A stretch of DNA of 64,000 bases. It comes from Sphingomonadaceae bacterium. GTDB taxonomy: Bacteria > Pseudomonadota > Alphaproteobacteria > Sphingomonadales > Sphingomonadaceae. The stretch is from NCBI GenBank assembly GCA_020630295.1, contig JAHDBR010000003.1, positions 24,198-88,197 of the forward strand, in the 5' to 3' direction. Under the pieces are notes generated by a model. The model ran no database searches and had not been told where the DNA came from. It saw only the letters and a program-made list of their open reading frames with translations. Both the position numbers and the translations under genes were made by a program. Within the stretch, counting starts at the first letter, position 1. Each line of letters starts with the position of its first letter. Shown one piece after another: positions 21,023 to 29,475 of the stretch.

Positions 21023-21796
21023 ATGATTATCGAACTTCTAGCCGCTGGCGGCGAAAACGAAATTAAGAACCAGTTCGGCTTCTGGGAAGCCATGAACCAA
21101 GGCGGTGTTATCGCTTGGTCGATCTTTGCCGTACTCGTCATCATGTCGATCGGTTCTTTCTACATCCTGATTACCAAACTTCTCGAACAGCAGAAGATTT
21201 TCAACCAGTACAAGGACGTGCGTTCGGGCTTCTGGCGCGCCAACTCGCTCCGTGAAGGCGCGAACAAGCTGGAGAAGAACAGCGCATGGCGTCAACTTGT
21301 TGACGATGCTCTGAAAGCTGAAGACGAGCATGGAAAGATGACTGACCAGCTTGAAGCGCATGACTGGATGCACGGTTCGCTGGCGCGTTCTGAGTCAGCC
21401 ATCAACGCGAAACTGGCTGGCGGCCTGCCATTCCTGGCATCGGTTGGTGCAACTGCACCATTCGTTGGTCTGCTCGGTACGGTTATCGGTATTTACCGCG
21501 CTCTGATCAACATCGGCCTCGCCGGTTCGGCTTCGATCGACAAGGTTGCCGGCCCCGTTGGTGAAGCTCTGATCATGACTGCGATTGGTCTTCTTGTGGC
21601 GGTTCCTGCCGTGCTTGCTTATAACTGGCTGTCAGCGCGTAATAAGCGTCTGGCCGGCATGCTCAGCGGCTTCTCGACCGACTTGCTTGCTAACCTCAAC
21701 TCAGGTGGTTCTGTGAAGCCTGCCGTTGCACCTGCCAAAGCGCCGGCGGCGAAAGCTCCTGCTAAGCCAGCTCCTGCAGCTAAGCCGAAAGCCTGA
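21023..21796 (+). CDS. exbB: TonB-system proton channel subunit ExbB (MotA/TolQ/ExbB family)
   Basis: Pentameric channel subunit that uses proton flow to drive TonB. The first membrane segment lies at about 30-50 (GVIAWSIFAVLVIMSIGSFY); the second and third follow LPFLASVGATAPFVGLLGTV and VGEALIMTAIGLLVAVPAVL. The Glu in VGEALIMTAIG corresponds to the functionally important Glu of E. coli ExbB. The C-terminal 30 residues are an unusual Ala/Pro/Lys tail (from PAVAPAKAPAAKAPAKPAP), probably cytoplasmic and disordered. Length is 257 residues. GAGAGGAAA precedes the start. Confidence 0.95.
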   Translation: MIIELLAAGGENEIKNQFGFWEAMNQGGVIAWSIFAVLVIMSIGSFYILITKLLEQQKIFNQYKDVRSGFWRANSLREGANKLEKNSAWRQLVDDALKAEDEHGKMTDQLEAHDWMHGSLARSESAINAKLAGGLPFLASVGATAPFVGLLGTVIGIYRALINIGLAGSASIDKVAGPVGEALIMTAIGLLVAVPAVLAYNWLSARNKRLAGMLSGFSTDLLANLNSGGSVKPAVAPAKAPAAKAPAKPAPAAKPKA

Positions 21797-21875
21797 TCGG
21801 GATTATTGAGGGCCGGTCTTCCGGCCGGTCCTCAACCGACCCCGAACGTAAGTTAACTCAGGATAGGAATTAGCG

Positions 21876-22409
21876 ATGGCTATTTCGATGGGCAGTGACG
21901 GCGAAGAGAAGCCGATGTCAGACATTAACACGACGCCCCTGGTGGACGTTATGTTGGTTCTGTTGATCATCTTCCTTATCGCCGTTCCAGTTGCAATCCA
22001 GACGATCGACAAGCTCGAGATTCCGATTATGGAAACTATCGAGTCGAAAGATAAGGTTGAGAACCTGCTTTTGACTGTGAGCACGACCGATGCGGCTGGC
22101 CGCAGTGCCGGTGAACCCGGTTTCGAAGGCGCATTCCGCGAAGGCGAATGCCGGATTTACTTCAACAACACGACGCCGGTCGATTCTCAGGAATTGTATG
22201 ACCAAGCGTTTGAACGTCTGGACAATATTGTTCAGGCAGCAGGCGGACCAGAGGCGATCATGCAAGATCCCGAACTGATCCCACAAGTGCACATTCGCGG
22301 TGACGTGAACGCACCATGGCGCTGTGTTGCTGGTACGATCTATAATGTTCAAGCTGCCGGTTACCCAACCGTTGGCTTCATCTCCAACCCAGTCGACCCG
22401 AACGGTTGA
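21876..22409 (+). CDS. exbD: ExbD-family biopolymer transport protein, first copy
   Basis: Single-span ExbD protein forming the proton path with ExbB. The membrane segment (about 23-44) is preceded by DINTTPLVDVMLVLLIIFLI with the essential Asp in LVDVML. The periplasmic domain is larger than in the other copies and has two cysteines about 60 residues apart (GECRIYFNN and PWRCVAGTI), able to form a disulfide. The end VQAAGYPTVGFISNPVDPNG is typical of sphingomonad ExbD1. Length is 177 residues. It begins 79 bases after exbB with GGATAGGAA upstream. Confidence 0.93.
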   Translation: MAISMGSDGEEKPMSDINTTPLVDVMLVLLIIFLIAVPVAIQTIDKLEIPIMETIESKDKVENLLLTVSTTDAAGRSAGEPGFEGAFREGECRIYFNNTTPVDSQELYDQAFERLDNIVQAAGGPEAIMQDPELIPQVHIRGDVNAPWRCVAGTIYNVQAAGYPTVGFISNPVDPNG

Positions 22410-22445
22410 TTGGCGCGGACTGAAAGAATTTAGGAGAAAACCACA

Positions 22446-22895
22446 ATGGCAATGTCAGGCGGCAGCGACGATGGCGAGCCGATGATGGAAATGAACACGA
22501 CGCCGCTTATCGACGTCATGCTCGTTCTCCTCATTATGTTCATCATTACAATTCCGGTAGCGACGCACTCGGTAGATATTGATCTGCCGCAGCCGAACCC
22601 GAACCCTCCACCTGAAGATCAGATCGACCCTATCAAGAACAAAATTGTTCTGACACAGACCGATCAGATCCTCTGGAACGGCGACACAATCGGTCAGGAC
22701 GAGTTGGTCCGGAATTTACAGATCACCAAGACGATCGATCCGGAACCTGAACTTCAGTTCGAACCGGAGCCTTCGGCTAGCTATGACGTTTCGGCCCGTG
22801 TGCTGAACATCATCAAAAGCTCTGGTGTAACCAAATTCGGATTTGTCGGGAATGAAAAGTACCGGACCTTTACGAAGGAAGCGGGCGCGCAGTAA
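22446..22895 (+). CDS. exbD: ExbD-family biopolymer transport protein, second copy
   Basis: Second ExbD. MNTTPLIDVMLVLLIMFIIT (about 17-36) carries the conserved membrane Asp, followed by the short motif VDIDLPQ. The periplasmic domain has the pattern NKIVLTQTDQILWNG and VTKFGFVGNEKYRTF, repeated with variation in the next two genes. Length is 149 residues with no cysteine. TAGGAGAAAA precedes the start, 36 bases after the first copy. A strong terminator follows. Confidence 0.93.
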   Translation: MAMSGGSDDGEPMMEMNTTPLIDVMLVLLIMFIITIPVATHSVDIDLPQPNPNPPPEDQIDPIKNKIVLTQTDQILWNGDTIGQDELVRNLQITKTIDPEPELQFEPEPSASYDVSARVLNIIKSSGVTKFGFVGNEKYRTFTKEAGAQ

Positions 22896-22922
22896 GCTGC
22901 GTTTCGTTTGAATCGAAATTGA

Positions 22923-22950
22923 GGGGGCGGAGCAATCCGTCCCCTTTTTT
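22923..22950 (+). terminator. intrinsic terminator after the second exbD
   Basis: A nine-pair stem (22923-22931 with 22936-22944, one G-T pair) capped by the tetraloop GCAA and followed by six T residues. It ends the tonB-exbB-exbD-exbD transcript and separates the third and fourth ExbD-type genes from it. The rest of 22951-23123 holds no gene. Confidence 0.9.
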
Positions 22951-23123
22951 GTTGCCCGCAGCGGGCGGAAAAGACCTAACATGACTGCAGCGCAGTGCGT
23001 TTAGTCTTGGGTTTGAAGCCGCCATTACGGGCCGGATTCTGGCTGCTCGCAATGCGTCAAACTTGAGCCTGATTTGCTATCCATCCAAATTATGTTATGT
23101 TATTACATGAAGAGGAGGAAGTT

Positions 23124-23567
23124 ATGGCATTTGCACCCCCCGCTCATGAGAGCTCACCCATGGGAGATCTCAACACGACACCGCTGATTGATGTGATGCT
23201 GGTTTTGTTGGTGATGTTCATCATCACAATCCCGGTGGCCTCCCATACGGTCGACATTGACCTGCCTGTCAGTTGCCAGCCGGAATGCCCGGAGCCGCTG
23301 ACCCCTGATCCGGTTAAGAACAAGATCGTAATCGATGCTAACGACAATCTCCTGTGGAACGGCACGCCTGTGTCGGAAGGCCAAATCGCGGCGCTTCTGA
23401 TCGAAACAACGCGGTTCGAAGTCGAACCTGAATTGCAATTCGAACCCTCCGCGCTGGCAAGCTATGCTCTGGCGGCCCGCACGCTCAAGACAATCAAGGC
23501 CTCGCAAGTAACCAAGTTCGGATTTGTAGGAAACGAGAAACACCGCAAGTTTGATCGCGGTGTCTAA
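23124..23567 (+). CDS. ExbD-family biopolymer transport protein, third copy
   Basis: Third ExbD, placed behind the terminator and so needing its own promoter; TTGCTA (23074) and TATGTT (23096) with 16 bases between are a weak candidate. The start is ATG at 23124, with AGGAGG nine bases before it; the frame is open a little further up. The membrane segment DLNTTPLIDVMLVLLVMFII keeps the Asp. After VDIDLPV comes SCQPECPEP with two close cysteines. The domain then runs parallel to copy two: NKIVIDANDNLLWNG and VTKFGFVGNEKHRKF. Length is 147 residues. Its end overlaps the next gene by eight bases. Confidence 0.9.
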   Translation: MAFAPPAHESSPMGDLNTTPLIDVMLVLLVMFIITIPVASHTVDIDLPVSCQPECPEPLTPDPVKNKIVIDANDNLLWNGTPVSEGQIAALLIETTRFEVEPELQFEPSALASYALAARTLKTIKASQVTKFGFVGNEKHRKFDRGV

Positions 23568-24189
23568 AGCTAACCGGCAAAGGCGGGACGCTCAGCGCCA
23601 GCGCCTCGCCTTCACGCCTCCCAAACTGATCCACAAGCCATCCTACGCGCCGGTGGCTGCGATATGGATGGTGATTGCGGCACTAAGTTTGCTCACTTAC
23701 CGGCCACCGACACACGCGATTATGATAGACCTGCCGATACCATCGGGTGTCACAGATCCGAGCCCAGTGTTATCGCCTGTCCGCAACCTGGTCAGCGTCT
23801 CGCCAGCAGGGCAAATCACTTGGAATGGCACCAGGGTCACCGATGTCGAACTGCTTCGCAACGCCGAAGTCGCGCTCTCGCAAACAGTGGAACCCATCCT
23901 TGTTTTCCAACCAGACGGTGGCGCGGCTTATCTTGACGCTGTCAATGCGCTCGCGATTCTTCATCTATCAGGTGCCACAAGCCATTCTTTTTGCTTCGGC
24001 GGCATCAGCGAACACCGTAGATTTGACAGTCCGGCTTACGTGATGGCTTTCCCAGTACTGCTGTCGACTCCTGTACCAGAACCTCCTCTGACGGGTTCAG
24101 ACGAGAGCATGTCATTGGCAGATTTTGGGCCCTACCTAACCCAAGAAGAATGCGAAGGTACTGCCCCGCCACCACCGCCGCCGCGCTAA
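23560..24189 (+). CDS. degenerate ExbD-like protein without the membrane aspartate
   Basis: Its periplasmic domain aligns by eye with copies two and three: MIDLPIP for VDIDLPV, ITWNGTRVTDVELLRN for LLWNGTPVSEGQIAAL, VEPILVFQPDGGAAYLDAV for VEPELQFEPSALASYALAA, and a final GGISEHRRF for GNEKHRKF. The N-terminus is different: a basic stretch (SKANRQRRDAQRQRLAF) and a membrane segment APVAAIWMVIAALSLLTYR with no Asp, so proton transfer as in ExbD is not expected. About 50 extra residues end in a polyproline tail (ECEGTAPPPPPPR). The start is GTG at 23560 within GTGTCTAA, overlapping exbD3; TTG at 23551 is possible. Length about 209 residues. Family confident, role unknown. Confidence 0.75.
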   Translation: MSKANRQRRDAQRQRLAFTPPKLIHKPSYAPVAAIWMVIAALSLLTYRPPTHAIMIDLPIPSGVTDPSPVLSPVRNLVSVSPAGQITWNGTRVTDVELLRNAEVALSQTVEPILVFQPDGGAAYLDAVNALAILHLSGATSHSFCFGGISEHRRFDSPAYVMAFPVLLSTPVPEPPLTGSDESMSLADFGPYLTQEECEGTAPPPPPPR

Positions 24190-24190
24190 G

Positions 24191-26671
24191 CTATTCACCA
24201 TCCAGCGGTCCGATACGCATTGCAGCATCGGCAAGGCTCTCCGCCTCCAGCAGCAATTCGTCATCAATCGCGCCTTGCGGCACATTCTCGCGCCCGATCA
24301 TGACCATTACCGGAACGGCCAGCGGGCTCACCCTGTCCAGCTCCACATGCACCAGTTGTTCGGCAGAGTTTTCCAGCAGATCGGCCAGCCGTCCGACATC
24401 GGTCATCCTCGCGCGGGCATCGGCCCATGCAGCTTCAAGCAGCACATGATCCGGTTCGTGTTTGCGCAACACATCGTAAATCAGGTCAGTCGAGAAAGTG
24501 ACTTGTTTACCCGTTTTGCGTTTGCCCGGATGCTGGCGTTCGACAAGTCCAGAGATAACCGCAACCTCGCGGAATGCGCGGCGCAGCAGGTGCGAATCCT
24601 GCACCCAATCGATAAACTCCTCAGTCAGTATGTCCGGTGACAGCAGCGGCGCAGGGTCCGTTACCGGCTTGAGGCCCCATACGCCAAGCGAGTAATCATT
24701 GGCCACAAAACCGGCTGGCTGGAGCCCGCGATCTTGCATCCGGCGAGTGATCAACATTCCCAGAGACTGGTTCGCATTCCACCCTTCAAAGGTGTAATAT
24801 ACGGTATAATGCCGCTTTGCATGGGGGAAGCTTTCCGCCAGCAATTGCCCCGGTGCGGGCAGGACAGACCGGTAATCCTGCATCTCCAGCCATTCGCGCA
24901 CATCGTCGGGGAACCGCGCCCACCCCGCGCGGTCATCCAGCAATCGCCGCACCCTGTCTGCCAGATGGGTCGTCAACGGCATTCGTGCGCCGCCGTAAGA
25001 CGGTATCATCGCCGATTTGGCCGAGGCGCGGACAATCACATCCATGTCCTTCACGCTCTCCACTTCCAGACTGGTACCGGCAAAGGCGAAGGTATCGCCC
25101 GGTGACAAGGCCGCAGCAAAGCGTTCTTCCACTCGCCCAAGTGACCGGCCATTCTTGAACCGCACGGTCAGCATTTCACCATCCATGATGATGCCTGCAT
25201 TTAACCGGTGCCGCGCCGCATGGTCGGGATGGGTTAGCCGCCAGGTGCCATCTTTCAGCCGGACAATCCGTTTGAATTTGTCATAGGCGCGCAGCGCATA
25301 TCCGCCATTGGCCACGAAGCCGAGAACGCGCTGCCAGTCATCAGGCGTCACCCACGCATAGGACAGACTGCTGCGCACCTCCGCCAGCAGATCGTCTTCA
25401 TGGAACGGGCCGGCACAGGCGCAGGCGGTGACGTGCTGCGCCAATACGTCCAGCCCGCCATCGCGGAAGTCCTCGCCATCGCGCTGCCCCTCCTCCACGG
25501 CATCCAACGCGGCGGCGGCTTCCAGAAACTCGAAACGGTTCCCCGGCACCAGCAGCGCACGGCTGCGTTGATCAAGACGGTGATTGGCCCGTCCGATGCG
25601 CTGCAACAGGCGGGACGAACCCTTGGGCGCACCCATTTGCACCACGCAGTCAATATCGCCCCAATCCACACCCAGATCGAGGCTGGCCGTGGCGACCAAT
25701 GCGCGCAATTCTCCCCGCGCCATAGCGCCTTCGACCTTGCGCCGCGCTTCCCGGCTGAGCGATCCGTGGTGGATGCCGATGGGCAGTTGATCCTCGTTGA
25801 CCTCCCACAGATTCTGGAAGATGAACTCCGCCAGAAAGCGCGTATTGGTGAAGATCAGCGTAGTGCGGTTGGCCTTGATCTGATCGTATAGCTGGGGAAT
25901 AGCCCAAGTCGCGGCGTGCCCGCCCCAAGGCACACGCTCGCCATCGGGTAGCAGGATATCGAGATCGGGCTTCGCCCCGTCCTCTCCGATAACCAGTTCG
26001 ATCTGGTCCAGATCGCCCCAAGGCGCCAACCATTCACGAAACGCCTCCGGCTCCGCCACGGTGGCCGACAGGGCAGCACGCTGCATGTCCGGCGCAATGG
26101 CTTGCAAACGGGACATGGCAAGCGCCAGCAGATCACCGCGTTTGCCCGTGGCAAAGGCATGGACTTCATCCACGACGATCCGCTTTAAGCCGCGGAACAG
26201 TTCAAAACTGTCGGGATAGGACAAAAGCAGGGACAGCGACTCAGGCGTTGTCAGCAGGATATGCGGCGGTTTGGTTCGCTGGCGCCTCTTACGGTCGGAT
26301 GGCGTATCACCGCTGCGCGTTTCGATGCGCAGAGGCAGGCCCATCTCCTCCACCGGCGTAATCAGATTGCGCTGAACATCATGCGCGAGAGCTTTGAGCG
26401 GAGAGACGTAGAGCGTGTGCAAGCCGTCATGCGGCTGGTCGCCATCCAGCCGCGACGGGCAGAAATCCGCCAATGTGGGCAGGAAGCCCGCCAGCGTTTT
26501 ACCCGCGCCGGTATCTGCCACCAGCATGGCGTGTTTGCCCGAACGGGCGGCGGCATACATATCGCGCTGATGCGAGCGGATTTGCCAGCCCCGTGTAGCG
26601 AACCATTGCCCGATTTCATCGGGTACTGTGTTCTTCCGGGAAGGCGCCGCCTGATCGTGTGTTTGGCTCAT
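24191..26671 (-). CDS. ligase-associated-type DEXH-box DNA helicase (Lhr-like)
   Basis: Superfamily 2 helicase of the Lhr group, closest by pattern to the helicase found in bacterial DNA damage response clusters with an ATP-dependent DNA ligase and exonuclease. Motifs: VADTGAGKTLAGFLPTL (Walker A, about 51-67), VVDEVHAFA (motif II, DEVH, about 165-173), SATVAEP (motif III), HHGSLSREAR, TASLDLGVDWGDID (motif V) and LLQRIGRANHR (motif VI, about 360-370). A winged-helix and Lhr-specific C-terminal region follows. Length is 826 residues. No ligase, exonuclease or PdeM phosphoesterase is adjacent. It ends one base from the degenerate ExbD gene. Confidence 0.88.
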   Translation of the reverse strand: MSQTHDQAAPSRKNTVPDEIGQWFATRGWQIRSHQRDMYAAARSGKHAMLVADTGAGKTLAGFLPTLADFCPSRLDGDQPHDGLHTLYVSPLKALAHDVQRNLITPVEEMGLPLRIETRSGDTPSDRKRRQRTKPPHILLTTPESLSLLLSYPDSFELFRGLKRIVVDEVHAFATGKRGDLLALAMSRLQAIAPDMQRAALSATVAEPEAFREWLAPWGDLDQIELVIGEDGAKPDLDILLPDGERVPWGGHAATWAIPQLYDQIKANRTTLIFTNTRFLAEFIFQNLWEVNEDQLPIGIHHGSLSREARRKVEGAMARGELRALVATASLDLGVDWGDIDCVVQMGAPKGSSRLLQRIGRANHRLDQRSRALLVPGNRFEFLEAAAALDAVEEGQRDGEDFRDGGLDVLAQHVTACACAGPFHEDDLLAEVRSSLSYAWVTPDDWQRVLGFVANGGYALRAYDKFKRIVRLKDGTWRLTHPDHAARHRLNAGIIMDGEMLTVRFKNGRSLGRVEERFAAALSPGDTFAFAGTSLEVESVKDMDVIVRASAKSAMIPSYGGARMPLTTHLADRVRRLLDDRAGWARFPDDVREWLEMQDYRSVLPAPGQLLAESFPHAKRHYTVYYTFEGWNANQSLGMLITRRMQDRGLQPAGFVANDYSLGVWGLKPVTDPAPLLSPDILTEEFIDWVQDSHLLRRAFREVAVISGLVERQHPGKRKTGKQVTFSTDLIYDVLRKHEPDHVLLEAAWADARARMTDVGRLADLLENSAEQLVHVELDRVSPLAVPVMVMIGRENVPQGAIDDELLLEAESLADAAMRIGPLDGE

Positions 26672-26892
26672 TTAACGGCGCACTTTTCTGAACAGATGGC
26701 GAGACATGGACCACATGGACCACCCTCTAGAACAAAAAAGAACACCCATCGGTTCCCCGCCGCATCAAGCGGCCAAGAACACGTCAGGCAAAAGGGCGGG
26801 CACAGCATCCGCGCATGAAAGCAGACACACGCAAAGTAGGACAGGACCATGACTGGCCCATTACTCGCTTAAAGGCCGGTAGGCCGCCCGAT

Positions 26893-27693
26893 TTATTCGG
26901 TATCAGCGACAGATGCGGACAATTGCTGAAGCGTTCCCTCATCATATCCCGTCGCGGATGCGACCTTTGCGCGTTCCGCGGCAGTCAATTCTGCAAAGCT
27001 GCGCGCTGGCGGCAAATCGGCGGTCGCTTCGATCAATCGCGCTTCCATATTTGCGAAAACGCCCATCATATCCGGTAACGCCTCCATACTGGCCGACATC
27101 ATTCGCGGATCGGTCGCCATAGTGAAGGATTTGCGGGCGAAAGCAGCCCCGCTATCGGTCGAGAAGAACGCATCGATATCATTCAGTTCGGCGTCTGTGA
27201 AACTGATCGCATACATTTCCGCCATGACCCGCCGCATAGTCGGCTCCATCGCGGTCATCATTTCGCCCATCATCTCCGGAAGCAGTTCAGCCTCGCGCTG
27301 CTTGCGCTGGGCCCGTACCGGATCAAACATATCCGCGATTTCCGCGATCTCACCTTCGCTCAGCGTCATTTCGTCGGCACTGACCCCGAGCTTGCCAGCA
27401 ACAAAGGTTGCCGTATCTTCGGGAGAATCTTCGATTTCCATGGTCAGCAAACTGCCCAGAAGGCCGTCAAACATACCGTCCATCATTTCCTGCATGGATC
27501 CTTCGGGGATCACTTTTGCAACGATAGTTTGCGCCTGCGGCAACCGCGCCTGCTGCTCTGCCGTGAGCGGTTCGGCCGCGAACATTTCTGTCAGCGCAGC
27601 CATCGTTTCTGCGTCAGGCTGGTCTTGTGCGGCCAGTGGCTGGCCGATCAACGCCAGAGAAGCTCCGAGGGTCAAACAGGTTTTACGAAACAT
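26893..27693 (-). CDS. secreted DUF2059-domain protein
   Basis: Signal peptide FRKTCLTLGASLALIGQPLAA, then a helical, acidic, methionine-rich protein. The DUF2059 core is visible around FTDAELNDIDAFFSTDSGAA and FARKSFTMATDPRMMSASME (about 165-205). The upstream half also has a repeated helical hairpin style (GEIAEIADMFDPVRAQRKQR). Length is 266 residues. AAAGGAG precedes the ATG. The molecular function of the domain is unknown. It is 54 bases behind pgm on the same strand and may be the end of that transcript. The 221 bases upstream of the next gene (26672-26892) hold no gene that I can support. Confidence 0.85.
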   Translation of the reverse strand: MFRKTCLTLGASLALIGQPLAAQDQPDAETMAALTEMFAAEPLTAEQQARLPQAQTIVAKVIPEGSMQEMMDGMFDGLLGSLLTMEIEDSPEDTATFVAGKLGVSADEMTLSEGEIAEIADMFDPVRAQRKQREAELLPEMMGEMMTAMEPTMRRVMAEMYAISFTDAELNDIDAFFSTDSGAAFARKSFTMATDPRMMSASMEALPDMMGVFANMEARLIEATADLPPARSFAELTAAERAKVASATGYDEGTLQQLSASVADTE

Positions 27694-27747
27694 TATGTGC
27701 TCCTTTGAGAAATAGATGTCATTTCGGTGCGGTGAGTCGATGCCGCT

Positions 27748-29151
27748 TTAGTGAGCTGCATTCTCGCCGCGTTCCAGCCCGGATAGAGCCAATTGTTCGT
27801 CAATCTGGGCCATCAGCCGCTCAAGGCCGGCCTCGGTTTCGCTTTCCGCACGGGCGACCAGCACATCCTGCGTGTTGGATGCGCGCAGCAGCCACCACCC
27901 GTCATCAGTGGTGACACGCACTCCGTCAGTGCCATCCACTTGGGCAGGTGATTTGGCCAATCGGTCCTTCACTTCATCAATTGCTGCGAATTTGCGGCTC
28001 TCATCAACTTGAAAACGCATTTCCGGCGTGTTGATCATGGCTGGCATTGCCGAGCGCAAATCCGTCACCGATTTGCCCAGATTTGCCGCCGACGTGATCA
28101 GGCGAACGCCAGCATAGAGCGCGTCGTCAAATCCGTAATATTCATCGGCAAAAAACACGTGGCCGCTCATCTCGCCCGCCAATGGGGAGCCTGTTTCCTT
28201 CATTTTGGACTTTATCAGGCTGTGTCCGGTCTTCCACATAACCGGCTTGCCGCCGTGGCTCGCGACATGGTCGAACAGCGCACGGCTGGCTTTCACATCG
28301 GCGATAATCGTTGAATTAGGTAGTCTTCCGAGGAGGTCCTCGGCGTAAATCATGAGTAATTGATCCCCCCATATGACACGGCCTTCGCCGTCAATGGCGC
28401 CGATCCGGTCGCCATCGCCGTCGAAAGCCACTCCAAAGTCGAGGTTCTTGGCCGCGACGAGCGCGCGCAGGTCCTCCAGATTGGCCTCAACAGTGGGATC
28501 AGGATGATGATTAGGAAAATTACCGTCGACTTCAGTGAACAGCAGATGATGCTCCCCCGGAAGGCGTGCGGCGAGCATTTCAAGGGCCGGACCGGCTGCG
28601 CCGTTTCCGGCATCCCAACCGACTTTGAGATCGGCGAGGCGGCCCGTGTCGATGCCGCTCAGCGGAGCGAGCAGCCGTTCGACATACTCCTCCAGAATGT
28701 CCCGGCTGGAAGCGGTGCCGACACCATCATCCCAATCGCCCTCAGCCGCCATCCGGCCCAGCGTCTGGATGTCCGCCCCGAAAAACGGACGCCCCTGAAA
28801 TACCATTTTGAAGCCGTTATAATTGGCGGGATTGTGGCTGCCAGTTATCTGAATGCCGCCGTCTATATCTTCGGTTGAAGCTGCCGCGTAATATAGCATC
28901 GGGGTCGCGCCCATGCCGATAGAAACAACATCGCAGCCGCTGGCATTAAGCCCTTCGATCAGGGCGTGTTCCAGCATCGGGGAACTGGTCCGCCCGTCAT
29001 AACCAACTGCGACTTTGGATCCGCCCGCACGTTTCAGCAGCGTCGCAAAGCCGCGCCCGATGGCGCGCGCATCATCCGGCCCCAATGTCTCTCCGATAAT
29101 TCCGCGAATGTCATATTCACGCAGGACGGTGGGGTCGAAATCATGGCTCAT
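27748..29151 (-). CDS. pgmG: phosphomannomutase/phosphoglucomutase
   Basis: Interconverts hexose 1- and 6-phosphates for polysaccharide and lipopolysaccharide sugars. Motifs in order: YDIRGIIG at the N-terminus, VGYDGRTSSPML, GIQITGSHNPANYNGFKM with the phosphoserine loop (about 98-115), the metal loop FDGDGDRIGAID (about 242-253), the sugar-specificity loop GEMSGHVFFADEYYGFDDAL (about 323-342) and a C-terminal phosphate-binding region RASNTQDVLVARAE. Length is 467 residues. Its ATG overlaps the stop of the J-domain gene by one base (TAATG). Confidence 0.95.
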   Translation of the reverse strand: MSHDFDPTVLREYDIRGIIGETLGPDDARAIGRGFATLLKRAGGSKVAVGYDGRTSSPMLEHALIEGLNASGCDVVSIGMGATPMLYYAAASTEDIDGGIQITGSHNPANYNGFKMVFQGRPFFGADIQTLGRMAAEGDWDDGVGTASSRDILEEYVERLLAPLSGIDTGRLADLKVGWDAGNGAAGPALEMLAARLPGEHHLLFTEVDGNFPNHHPDPTVEANLEDLRALVAAKNLDFGVAFDGDGDRIGAIDGEGRVIWGDQLLMIYAEDLLGRLPNSTIIADVKASRALFDHVASHGGKPVMWKTGHSLIKSKMKETGSPLAGEMSGHVFFADEYYGFDDALYAGVRLITSAANLGKSVTDLRSAMPAMINTPEMRFQVDESRKFAAIDEVKDRLAKSPAQVDGTDGVRVTTDDGWWLLRASNTQDVLVARAESETEAGLERLMAQIDEQLALSGLERGENAAH

Positions 29152-29471
29152 TACGGGTCTCTATTCTCGTTCTTGTCTTGCCCTGCCGCAGGGTACGGCA
29201 GTTCGTTAATCAGCAGATCCCGCGCGGCATTCGCCTCGTGGACCTGCGCATTTGTGCCGCCGCGATCGGGGTGAACCATCGTGATCAGCTGCTTATGCGC
29301 TTTCAATACATCCTCACGTGTTGCGTTTTCACGAACGCCGAGAAGTTTTCTTGCCTTGAACAAGGCCTGTGAGCGGGTACTTTTCGTTTGCGCAAGTTGC
29401 CATGGCCATTTTCCGAAGATCAGACGGCAGGCCGCACAGGCCAGAACAGCGAAGAAAAGTAGCTTGGCCAT
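29151..29471 (-). CDS. small membrane-anchored J-domain protein
   Basis: A DnaK co-chaperone-like protein: an N-terminal hydrophobic segment (LLFFAVLACAACRLIF, about 4-19), a short basic linker and a C-terminal J domain (about 40-95) with the catalytic HPD in ITMVHPDRGGTNAQ. This architecture, one membrane anchor followed by a J domain at the end, resembles the Pam18/TIM14 type rather than DnaJ, which has Gly/Phe and zinc-finger regions. Length is 106 residues. It lies four bases downstream of mipZ and overlaps pgm, so the three probably share a transcript. Confidence 0.85.
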   Translation of the reverse strand: MAKLLFFAVLACAACRLIFGKWPWQLAQTKSTRSQALFKARKLLGVRENATREDVLKAHKQLITMVHPDRGGTNAQVHEANAARDLLINELPYPAAGQDKNENRDP

Positions 29472-29475
29472 ACCG

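Noticed and set aside
26672..26892. Small gene in the gap between the helicase and the DUF2059 gene
   Set aside because: The only open frame starting here (26815) runs into the DUF2059 gene in antisense and has no supporting signal.
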